Below are positions 18,588-26,466 of a stretch of 64,000 bases of DNA, piece after piece (within the stretch, counting starts at the first letter, position 1; every line of letters starts with the position of its first letter). The DNA is from Xanthobacter autotrophicus (lineage in GTDB: Bacteria; Pseudomonadota; Alphaproteobacteria; Rhizobiales; Xanthobacteraceae). The position numbers and the translations under genes were made by a program. The DNA is taken from the NCBI RefSeq assembly GCF_005871085.1, contig NZ_VAUP01000037.1, forward strand, positions 62,001 to 126,000. Direction: 5' to 3'. Below the pieces are notes generated by a model. That model saw only the letters and a list, made by a program, of their open reading frames with translations. It had not been told where the DNA came from and ran no database searches.

Positions 18588-19128
18588 TTATCGCTGACGA
18601 TCATCTTGGGCCGGCCGCGCTCTGCCAGAAGCCTGTCGAGTTCGCGAGCGACCCTGACCCCGGACAGCGACGTGTCCGCCACGAGCGCCAGGCACTCGCG
18701 GGTGCAATCGTCCACGATGGCCAGCATCCGGAAGCGCCGACCATCGGTCATCTGGTCGGCGACGAAGTCGAGCGACCAGCGCTCGTTCGGTCGCATCGGG
18801 ATCATCATCGGCGCCCGCGTCCCGATGGCCCGCTTGCGGCCCCCTCGCCGGCGGACCATCAGCCGTTCCTCGCGATAGAGCCGGAACACGCGCTTGTGGT
18901 TGACCCGGAAGCCCTCGCGCCTGAGCAGGACGTGGAGACGGCGATACCCGAACCGCCGCCGCTCCTGGGCGATGGCTTTCATCCGCTCACGCAGCGAAGC
19001 GTCAGTCCCGCGCGTGGCTCTGTATCTCATGGTCATGCGGCAGAAGCCGGTGGCTTTACACGCCCGCCGTTCGCTCATCCCATGGACGTCCATGAGGTGG
19101 GCGACAGCTCTGCGCTCGGCAGCGGACG

Positions 19129-19395
19129 TCACCATTTCTTTCCCAGGAGATCCTTCAGCGCCACGTTGTCCAGCATGGCGTCGGCGAGCATGCGCTTCAG
19201 CTTGGCGTTCTCGTCTTCGAGCGCCCGCAGCCGCTTGGCCTCCGAAACGTCCATCCCGCCGAAACGGGCCTTCCACTTGTAGATGCTAGCGTCGCTGACC
19301 CCGTGCTTCCGGCACAGGTCCGAGACCGGCACCCCGGCCGCGTGCTCCTTCAGGATGCCGATGATCTGCTCCTCGGTGAAGCGGCTGCGCCTCAT
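19129..19395 (-). CDS. IS3-family orfA (IS407 group)
   Basis: An 88-residue protein with the HTH of IS3 orfA (FTEEQIIGILKEHAAGVPVS, CRKHGVSDASIYKWKARFGG) followed by a leucine-zipper-like helix (LRALEDENAKLKRMLADAML). It overlaps orfB, which lies one frame back. In IS3 elements a frameshift joins the two into the active transposase. It is intact, but orfB is interrupted, so only the OrfA regulator/inhibitor could be made. Confidence 0.9.
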   Translation of the reverse strand: MRRSRFTEEQIIGILKEHAAGVPVSDLCRKHGVSDASIYKWKARFGGMDVSEAKRLRALEDENAKLKRMLADAMLDNVALKDLLGKKW

Positions 19396-19459
19396 GTTCT
19401 GGTCCTCTCATTGGGCCAGAACGAACTTCAAGCTGGATTAGCCAGGAGGGGCAACGTCA

Positions 19460-19529
19460 GGAGAAATGGAAAGTGCCGAAGATCTCGGCGCAGACACCAA
19501 GCGTTGATTTGTGCACGGTCACCAAATAG
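19460..19529 (+). pseudogene. Detached 3' end of the ornithine-cyclodeaminase-like gene
   Basis: Starting at the target duplication GGAG, the frame reads EKWKVPKISAQTPSVDLC then TVTK and stops at TAG 19527-19529. The frame is exactly continuous with codon GAG 16540-16542 before the IS3 element, so this is the original C-terminus of that gene. It is followed 28 bases later by the next gene, as expected in an operon. Confidence 0.8.
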
Positions 19530-19557
19530 CAGAAGCTCATTTATCAAGAGTGAAATC

Positions 19558-20577
19558 ATGCATCAGTACAAAAAGAACGACGCGCGTGCATGGGCACGCG
19601 AACACCTCAAAGGGTGCTCCGCGGTAACGATCCCAAGCTACACCTCCGATCTGAGGCGATTGAACCAATCCGGGATCCGTCACGACATTGATCTAGTCAG
19701 AAAACTGGGGTTTTCCTACACCTTGCTGTGCACGGAGGTTGCAATAACTCCGCAGGAAAACGCGTTGTTCACTTCGATCGCTAGGGAGTCTGCGGGATCG
19801 GAGTTCGGCATATTTTTCCACGCAGCGTTTGGAACCTTGTCGGAAAACATCGAGGCGGTAAAGCTGGCCGAGAAGTCCGGGGCAGACATTGTTCTCTTGT
19901 CCTACCCTAGCCAGTTCTGGCCAAATTCGGAGCGGGAGATCTACGACTACACCAGGGAGCTCTGCGATGCCACCGAGCTCGCCGTCATGCTGTTTCCTCT
20001 CCCGCTCTGGGGCTTTGAGCGCGTGCATCCTGCGGGGATGTCGGTAGATCTGGTGCGACGCCTGCTTCGGGATTGTCCCAACATCGTCGCGATCAAGGCA
20101 GAGCAGGGCTATCCGCTGATTGGTGGAGTATGCGAGATGTATCACCATTTCAGGGAGGAAGTCGTGATCAGCTGTCCGATCGAGTCGGACGCCATTCCCT
20201 TGATGGGTCTGATGAAGCTGCAGTTCTCGGGAACAAGCAACACGCAATGGATGAGCGACTATTACCCAAGAGCTTTTGCGTTGGCGCGCGAAGGAAAGTT
20301 CGCTGAGGCGATGGAGCTGTACTGGCAAGTCAGTCCAGCACGGAATGCGAACGCTGCGGGAGCCCATGCGTACATTGGTGGGACGTCTGTTCTCAACCGA
20401 ACGATGTGGAAGTACCAGGATTGGCTAGCCGGGTTCAATGGTGGTCCGCTGCGTGCGCCGGCGATGCGGGTGCCGGACAAATTCATGAAGGGTTTCCGGC
20501 AGGGACTTCAGGCGAGCGGACTTCCTGTGACCGACGATCCGGACCACATGTTCATCGTGGGCCGGCATCCAGATTGA
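19558..20577 (+). CDS. Dihydrodipicolinate-synthase (DapA) family aldolase/hydratase
   Basis: A 339-residue TIM-barrel protein of the class I aldolase DapA superfamily. The Schiff-base Lys is recognisable in NIVAIKAEQG. The usual Tyr (YNVP) is replaced by Phe in VMLFPLPLWGF, which argues against a lysine-pathway DapA and for a catabolic aldolase, hydratase or dehydratase. The start at ATG 19558 follows a weak AAGAG. It originally lay 28 bases after the cyclodeaminase-like gene and is followed 12 bases later by an aldehyde dehydrogenase, consistent with an aldehyde-producing step. Confidence 0.82.
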   Translation: MHQYKKNDARAWAREHLKGCSAVTIPSYTSDLRRLNQSGIRHDIDLVRKLGFSYTLLCTEVAITPQENALFTSIARESAGSEFGIFFHAAFGTLSENIEAVKLAEKSGADIVLLSYPSQFWPNSEREIYDYTRELCDATELAVMLFPLPLWGFERVHPAGMSVDLVRRLLRDCPNIVAIKAEQGYPLIGGVCEMYHHFREEVVISCPIESDAIPLMGLMKLQFSGTSNTQWMSDYYPRAFALAREGKFAEAMELYWQVSPARNANAAGAHAYIGGTSVLNRTMWKYQDWLAGFNGGPLRAPAMRVPDKFMKGFRQGLQASGLPVTDDPDHMFIVGRHPD

Positions 20578-20589
20578 GGGCCGCTGATC

Positions 20590-22057
20590 ATGAAGAAGCT
20601 ATTGAAAGATGCTGCGCTCTGGCGCACCGGCGCACTGATCGACGGCCGCTGGATCGAAGACATGCCAGCTGGCAAGTATGTCGTGCACAACCCGGCGAAC
20701 GGGGAGCCACTGCAGGCGCTGCCGCGCTGTCAGGAAGCCGAGACCGTCGCAGCTGTTGAGGCCGCGGATCGCGCGTTCCGTGAATGGCAGACCACCACCG
20801 CCAAACAGCGCCATGAGATCATCAACCGCTGGTACCAGTTGATCGTTGAGAGCCGTGAGGATCTCGCCACTTTGATCACGTTGGAAGAGGGCAAGCCCCT
20901 GTCGGAGGCGCGCGGCGAGGTGGACTACGCCGCCTCCTTCGTGCAGTGGTTTGCCGAAGAGGCCAAGCGCGTGCGCGGCGATGTGATCCCGGCGCCGCGC
21001 GAGGGCCTGCGCATCGTGGTGCTCAAGCAGCCTGTGGGTGTGTGTGCGGCCATCACGCCGTGGAATTTTCCCGCTGCGATGATCACGCGCAAGGCCGGCC
21101 CGGCGCTAGCTGCAGGTTGCTCCATGGTGGTCAAGCCTGCCAGCCAGACGCCGTTAACCGCCTTGGCACTCGGTGAATTGGCCCTCCGCGCGGGCGTACC
21201 GGCGGGCGTGTTCAACGTGGTAACCGGCAATGACACGCGTATTATCGGTAGCGTACTCACGGGGCACCGCTTAGTCCGCAAGGTCACGTTCACCGGTTCG
21301 ACAGAAGTGGGGCGAGTGTTGCTGCTGCAGTCTGCCGCGACCATCAAGAAGTGTTCGATGGAACTGGGCGGCAACGCACCGTGCATCGTGTTCGACGACG
21401 CCGACCTGAAGACCGCGGTCGAGGGGGTTTTGGCGGCCAAGTTCCGCAACACTGGACAGTCGTGTATCGCAGCCAATCGCGTGCTGGTGCAGGACGGTAT
21501 CTACGACGCACTGGCCGAGCGGCTCGCTCTTCGTGCTACACAGCTAAAGGTCGGGAACGGGTTGGACGACGGGGTGCAAATCGGGCCACTGATCGACGGC
21601 GCGGCCGCCGACAAGGTGCAGACATCTGCGCGATGCGGTGGCCAGTGGCGCCAAGGTTCTCGCCGGCGGACAGCCCCATGCGGCTGGCGGAGCATTCTTT
21701 GAGCCGACGGTGATCGCGGGAGTCACGGCGGGCATGGCGATTGCGCGTGAGGAGACGTTCGGACCGGTGCTGCCGCTACTTCGCTTCAAGACCGAGGCCG
21801 AAGCGATCGCCTTGGCCAATGACACCGAGTTTGGCTTGGCAGCTTATCTGTTCAGTCGTGACCATGCGCGTATCTGGCGTGTCGCCGAAGCGCTCGAATC
21901 GGGCATGGTGGGCATTAACTGCGGCCTCATCTCGAATGAGGTGGCCCCGTTCGGCGGTGTCAAGCAAAGTGGCTTAGGCCGCGAAGGTTCGCAGTACGGC
22001 ATGAACGAGTTTCTGGAAACCAAGTACCTCGCCTGGGATGGTGTCACGTCCCAGTGA
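20590..22057 (+). pseudogene. NAD(P)-dependent succinate-semialdehyde-type dehydrogenase, frameshifted
   Basis: The frame from ATG 20590 (GAGGG upstream) has the aldehyde dehydrogenase motifs PWNFPAAMITRKAGPALAAG, FTGSTEVG, MELGGNAP (general-base Glu) and GQSCIAANR (catalytic Cys). It then derails after DKVQT near 21622. The C-terminal part resumes from about 21635 in another frame (ASGAKVLAGGQPHAAGG to 22057). Restoring two bases (CA) at ACAT gives the expected VQTHLRDAVASGAKVL. The sum, about 489 residues, is normal for the GabD group. The loss removes the C-terminal oligomerisation and substrate residues, unless it is a sequencing error. Confidence 0.88.
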
Positions 22058-22140
22058 GCGAGACCGCACATCTTTCTTAGAGGAGCGCGCCACCAGACGC
22101 CCGCCCTAAATCCTACCAACTAAACAGGAGGAGACAAGCC

Positions 22141-23193
22141 ATGCCCACCCATGGGAATTCCGAACTGGGCTATACGGCGGCAGACCGCAGTACCACCTTT
22201 GCACGCCATGAGATGCGTTCTGTTCACGAATCTAGTGAGCAAAAGAATACACAAATGGGCCAGCGTCTGTTGACCCACCTTCGGCATGTCGACATCGCGG
22301 TGCCAGACTTCGAAAGGCAAGTTGCCTTTTACACCGAGACGTGGGGTCTGACCATCGCCGATTCTGATGCCGGAATCGCCTTCCTCGCTGCCGAGGGTTC
22401 CCCTGAACGCTACTCAGTGCGCATCCGACGGGCCGAGGAGAAGCGACTCGACCTCATCTCGTTTGGAGCTGAGACCGAAGCCGACGTCGACCAGCTCGCC
22501 CTGGTGTTAGGCACCGCTGGGATCCAATTGGTCACCGAACCCGAAAGGCTCCGTACGCCCGGAGGGGGCTATGGCTTCCGCTTCTTCGACGTTGACGGAA
22601 GAGTCATCGAAGTATCTGCGGACGTGGCACGGCGAATGCCTCGAGCGATCGAGAAGGGTGAGTCGATCCCGGTCAAGCTGTCGCACGTGGTGGTAAACTC
22701 CCCCAACATTGGTATCACGCGCGCCTTCTACGAGCGGCATCTCGGTTTCAAGCTCTCCGACACGCTGGCACACCCGAGTGCAGGTGATCTCTTTCATTTC
22801 ATGCGAATCGACCGGACGCACCACTCCATCGCCTTCGCACAAGGACCACACACCTCGGTCAATCACCTGTCATTTGAGATGCGTGGCCTGGACGAGTACA
22901 TGCGCGGTACCGGTCGACTGCTCCGCGCCGGAGCGTCAAAGCTCTGAGGTCCTGGTCGACACCGGATCGGCAACAACACCTTCTCCTACTTCCTCGATCC
23001 TCACGGAAATGTCTTGGAGTACACCACCGAACTTCAGGTCATCGACGAAGACACCTGGCACCCGACCATCCACGATGCGACCGACCCGATGACGGCAGAT
23101 CAATGGGGCATTGCTGATCCGATATCCGAAGAGGTGTTCGAGGAGATGCGCAACGATGTTGACAAGGGTGTCTTCACAGCACCTCCGGTGTGA
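22141..23193 (+). pseudogene. Type I extradiol dioxygenase with an in-frame stop codon
   Basis: Two vicinal-oxygen-chelate domains are visible. The catalytic one begins VKLSHVVVNSPNIGITRAFY (first metal His), with the second His in SVNHLSFEM. The frame hits TGA at 22945-22947, yet the same frame continues with GPGRHRIGNNTFSYFLDPHG then NVLEYTTEL, which carries the third metal ligand, Glu. It runs on to a stop at 23193. Homologues have Trp in KLWGPGRH, so TGG to TGA is the likely change. The start has an excellent GGAGGAG site. As written, the product lacks the Glu ligand and should be inactive. Confidence 0.88.
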
Positions 23194-23361
23194 TGACATT
23201 CCTCGCGGAGTCGGAAGCGACTTCGCTCCGTCTGCCGAAGTAAACACCCTTCGTCTCCAGCATTGATGCGCGGGACTTCGCAGGATAGGCGATGCTCATT
23301 CATGCGCCTCGGAGAGTTGGCGCTCGAACGCGATGTAGCTCAGATTACGGAAAGAAAGTAG

Positions 23362-25185
23362 GTGCAACCCCAGGTAGTTACCCCTGGCGCCAAGGCGCAC
23401 TTCAAGCATATACCTGTCCTCATTGTCGGAGCCGGAGTTGCGGGGCTCACCGCATCCATCATGCTCTCGCGAATGGGCGTGGACCACATTCTGCTGGAGC
23501 GGCGGCGCGCGGTCCACGGCCTTCCTAAGGCACACATCGTCAGCGCGAAGACGATGGAGATCTTCCGGCAGTTGGGGCTCGACGAGGAGTTCTACCGTCG
23601 CGGCGGACCCATCGAGCGCTTCTCCCGGTTCAACTGGATGACGTCCCTCGCAGGTCCGACACCGCTCCATGGGCGAGAGATCGGCCACGTGGACGCGTGG
23701 GGCGGTGGTGAGGACGTCACGCGTTACGCAAATGCAACACCGTGTGAGTACACGAATCTCACTCAGATCCAGGTCGAGCCACTCCTGAATGAGGAGGCCA
23801 AGCGCTGTGCGCCGGGTCGAATCCAGTATGGCCAGGAGCTGTTGAAGCTCAAGCAGGATGACTCCGGCGTGACGGCGAGGGTCCGGAATGTCGAAAACGG
23901 TGTGGAGTGGGAGGTCCGGTCGGAGTTCGTGCTAGGCACTGACGGCGGCCGGTCGGTGGGCCGTGAGGTCGGTGTTGGCTGGGTTGGTCAGCAGGAGCTC
24001 GGCCAGGCCTTGATTATCCATTTCAGCGCGCAACTGCACCCTTGGATCAAGGATCCCCGGCAGGCCATCACGATCTTCCTCTCACCGGACAACATCGGTC
24101 ACGGCCTGTGGAGTGGAGCGCTGGTAAAAATGGGACCAACCCGTTGGGGCACGGACTCGGAGGAGTGGGTCTGCCACATCGGCATGCCAGAAACCGGCAT
24201 TCCTCAGGATGAGGCGGTCGTTGTTGACATGCTTCGCACAACCATCGGAATTCCAGACCTTGAGCCTGTCATCCATTCAGTGGGCGGGTGGTCCATCGGA
24301 GGCGTCGTCGCCGAGAAGCTCCATATCGGGAGGATCCTACTCCTCGGAGATTCTGCACACCGCCACCCACCGGCAGGTGGCCTTGGGCTCAACACGGCGG
24401 TCGCCGACGCGCAAAACGCCACCTGGAAAGTCGCGCAGATCACCAAGGGCAACGCCACCCTCGAATTGCTCCACAGCTATGAGGAGGAGCGCCTCCCCAT
24501 TGCCCGCACAGTCGTCCAGCAGGCACTCACCTGCTTGGGACGCCAGACTGAGGAAGTCGCCGCAGTTCTCCGCGGGTTCGAGCGGGGCCAGGCGGGTTGG
24601 AATGCGCTGGACCGCTTCTTCGCTGACTCGCCCGAGGGCGAGCAGTTGCGAACCGAAATGGCACAGATGTTCCGCAAAACCAACTTCGGCACTCGGATGC
24701 TCGGTGTGGAGCTGGGTCAGCAATACGTCGGCGGAGGGATCGTTTCGGACGGAAGTAGGCCCAAGCCGAATCCCGACCCGATCATTGAGTACGTCCCTGA
24801 GGCGCGTCCCGGTCACCGGGTTCCGCACGCCTGGATCTACCGCGGCTCGCAACGGAAGTCGACCATCGACCTGGCGGTCATAGATCGGTTTGTCCTTGTC
24901 ACACAACCAACTGCACGACGTGAGTGGCTTGAGGCGATCGCGGCTGCGGCGGGCGAAGTCGGCACTCCTATCGATCTCGTGACGATCGGCGAGAACGGTG
25001 ACTACGAGGACTCGATGAACAACTGGGCAGCCCTGAACGGCCTGAGCGAAGGGGGCGCAGTCTTGATCCGTCCGGATTCCTTTGTTGGCTGGCGAACTGT
25101 CGCCCTCCCGAAGAACCCTGGCCAGGAGCTTACCCAAGTCTTAACCACCATCCTGGGCAAGGCAAGGGCACTCACACACGCGTGA
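23362..25185 (+). CDS. FAD-dependent aromatic hydroxylase (phenol hydroxylase/MhpA/TfdB type)
   Basis: A 607-residue class A flavoprotein monooxygenase. The FAD fingerprint VLIVGAGVAGLTASIML is near residue 19-35. A DG motif follows (LGTDGGRSVGREVG), then the GD motif LLLGDSAHRHPPAGGLGLNT. A C-terminal thioredoxin-like extension fits the phenol-2-monooxygenase/2,4-dichlorophenol hydroxylase subgroup. It starts at GTG 23362. These enzymes use NAD(P)H and O2 to ortho-hydroxylate a phenol to a catechol, which would feed the extradiol dioxygenase encoded just upstream. Codon choices look less alphaproteobacterial than in the 28-64 kb genes, suggesting separate acquisition. Confidence 0.9.
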   Translation: MQPQVVTPGAKAHFKHIPVLIVGAGVAGLTASIMLSRMGVDHILLERRRAVHGLPKAHIVSAKTMEIFRQLGLDEEFYRRGGPIERFSRFNWMTSLAGPTPLHGREIGHVDAWGGGEDVTRYANATPCEYTNLTQIQVEPLLNEEAKRCAPGRIQYGQELLKLKQDDSGVTARVRNVENGVEWEVRSEFVLGTDGGRSVGREVGVGWVGQQELGQALIIHFSAQLHPWIKDPRQAITIFLSPDNIGHGLWSGALVKMGPTRWGTDSEEWVCHIGMPETGIPQDEAVVVDMLRTTIGIPDLEPVIHSVGGWSIGGVVAEKLHIGRILLLGDSAHRHPPAGGLGLNTAVADAQNATWKVAQITKGNATLELLHSYEEERLPIARTVVQQALTCLGRQTEEVAAVLRGFERGQAGWNALDRFFADSPEGEQLRTEMAQMFRKTNFGTRMLGVELGQQYVGGGIVSDGSRPKPNPDPIIEYVPEARPGHRVPHAWIYRGSQRKSTIDLAVIDRFVLVTQPTARREWLEAIAAAAGEVGTPIDLVTIGENGDYEDSMNNWAALNGLSEGGAVLIRPDSFVGWRTVALPKNPGQELTQVLTTILGKARALTHA

Positions 25186-25211
25186 AGTTGCAGAAGTGAC
25201 ACCCCGATTGG

Positions 25212-25246
25212 GAGGAGGCTCTTTCGCTTGAGAAATAAGCCTCCTC
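25212..25246. terminator. Stem-loop between convergent genes
   Basis: GAGGAGGCT and AGCCTCCTC are exact complements with a 17-base spacer, between the hydroxylase stop (25185) and the TetR stop (25266). It is probably a bidirectional terminator, though the following T-run is short. Confidence 0.5.
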
Positions 25247-25265
25247 TTGGACTTCCCGTGTTTGT

Positions 25266-25931
25266 TTATCCGACGTCCTTGCCTCGCCGGATGTCGATTC
25301 CGTCGAGAAAGTGTTGAACAACGGCTTCCGCCTTCACCCGCTGTTCGGTCTCACTAACAGCCTTGCCCAGAAGGGCCCAGAGTTGCAGGTCCTGTACCAA
25401 AGCTCCAACGAATATGCGTGCCGAAATGTCCGCATCGGGCACAAGGACGTCGCCCTTTGCCGCGTGTTGGCGAAGCAATTGCGCAACCGTTTCGTAGGCC
25501 CTCAGCGGCGCGTTCGTTAGGAAAGCTTCTGAGGCGTTCGGCGCTCTGGCGGCTTCCGATATGATCAGTCTGTGCAGCGCCAGCGCGCGAGGTGACAGGA
25601 GGACCTCAATGATTTTGAGACCGATCGAGGTGAGTGCCGCCCGGAGATCGTCGGAGAGTGGCACTTCCCGAAAAAGATCCGCTCGCTCTGTCGCAAGCTT
25701 TTCTACCGCCCGCCGGAACAACGTCTCCTTGTCCCCAAATAGGGCGTATATATCTCGCTTCGACCCGCCGACGAGCGCGGTGATTGCGTCGATGGAAACG
25801 CCCTCGTACCCGCGATCGAGAAACAATTCCGCCGCGGTGTCGATGATCACCGGTGCCTGGCTGGAGACAGATACGAATCGCCTCGGCAGGGCCTTCCGCT
25901 CTCCAGTTTGCCTTTGCGCAGACTTCACCAT
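25266..25931 (-). CDS. TetR-family transcriptional regulator
   Basis: A 221-residue protein with the N-terminal TetR helix-turn-helix (IIDTAAELFLDRGYEGVSIDA, then VGGSKRDIYALFGDKETLF) and a C-terminal helical ligand domain of the AefR/AcrR style (ARIFVGALVQDLQLWALLG). The start at ATG 25931 is preferred to 25955, because a palindromic operator lies at 25936-25955, directly in front. The half sites match the operator of the EmrAB-type efflux operon 14 kb away. The simplest reading is that this repressor controls both itself and that pump. Confidence 0.88.
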   Translation of the reverse strand: MVKSAQRQTGERKALPRRFVSVSSQAPVIIDTAAELFLDRGYEGVSIDAITALVGGSKRDIYALFGDKETLFRRAVEKLATERADLFREVPLSDDLRAALTSIGLKIIEVLLSPRALALHRLIISEAARAPNASEAFLTNAPLRAYETVAQLLRQHAAKGDVLVPDADISARIFVGALVQDLQLWALLGKAVSETEQRVKAEAVVQHFLDGIDIRRGKDVG

Positions 25932-25935
25932 GGAA

Positions 25936-25955
25936 ATGGTATTACACATTACCAT
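25936..25955. promoter_or_regulatory. Operator in front of the TetR gene
   Basis: ATGGTA and TACCAT are inverted repeats with eight bases between. On the minus strand it reads TGGTAAT-GTGT-AATACCA, one base from the perfect TGGTAAT-N4-ATTACCA at 11755. Position immediately upstream of the start suggests autorepression. Confidence 0.65.
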
Positions 25956-26102
25956 ATAAATGGCAAGCTCTTACAACCCACAAAGGGTGACAGCCATGAT
26001 ACACCACGTCAGCCGTGTGTCGTCAACGAACTGCGCGCCGGAACATGGTTGCCGGCGCGAAGCACGAGCAGGCCTCGTGACCTGCCCCCGCCGGTCCCTC
26101 AG

Positions 26103-26466
26103 TCATTGTGAGAGTCCAGGGATTTGGTAGCTGATCTCTGACGCCGGCGGTAGCGGCCGGTCGGCGGAGCCTTCGAGGTTGCGCAGCCGTCCGGCCGCGT
26201 GGTGCAGCCGCACCGCTTCAGGGGTAAGCCCGCCGTGGGCCGAGTGCGGCCGGATATGGTTGTAGTCGTGCCGCCAGCGCTCGATGACGACGCGGGCCTC
26301 GGCCAAGGTGGCGAACACCTCCTCGTTCGAGCACTCGTCGCGTAGCTTGCCGTTGAAGCTTTCGACGAAGCCGTTCTGCTGCGGCTTGCCCGGCGCGATG
26401 TAATGCCATTCCAGGCCGGTGCGGTTGGTCCATTCCAGTATGGCCCGGCTGGTCATCTCGGTCCCG
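26103..26466 (-). pseudogene. IS3-family orfB fragment (C-terminal)
   Basis: The frame resumes at the IS110 boundary with GTEMTSRAILEWTNRTGLEW, then [19 protein letters not shown] and RPHSAHGGLTPEAVR. These are the last DDE blocks of an IS407-type transposase. Its sequence differs clearly from the orfB at 16561, so this is a different IS3 member. The preceding SDN codons are lost with the deletion. Confidence 0.88.

Larger units (their letters stand above)
16561..19135 (-). pseudogene. IS3-family orfB transposase, split by IS110 insertion
   Basis: The 5' part (19135 to 18588) encodes the HTH and first DDE blocks: MSERRACKATGFCRMTMRY, RRFGYRRLHVLLRREGF, NERWSLDFVADQM and KMIVSDN. The 3' part (16942 to 16561) resumes with [20 protein letters not shown], then [14 protein letters not shown]. 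The 5' part ends two bases into the Asn codon of SDN and the 3' part supplies the third base, so precise removal of the IS110 copy restores an open frame. The gene is inactive as it stands. Confidence 0.9.
16543..19459 (-). mobile_element. IS3-family element (IS407 group), interrupted by an IS110 element
   Basis: Terminal inverted repeats begin TGACGTTGCCCC at 16543-16554 and 19448-19459. A four-base target duplication, GGAG, lies at 16539-16542 and 19460-19463, the duplication size known for the IS407 group. The element encodes orfA and orfB on the minus strand; orfB is split by the IS110 copy at 16943-18587. Without that insertion it is 1272 bp, the usual length. Confidence 0.93.

Noticed and set aside
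22945-22947. TGA in the extradiol dioxygenase as a selenocysteine codon
   Set aside because: Homologues have Trp at this place, the site is not catalytic, and no SECIS-like hairpin was seen directly after it.
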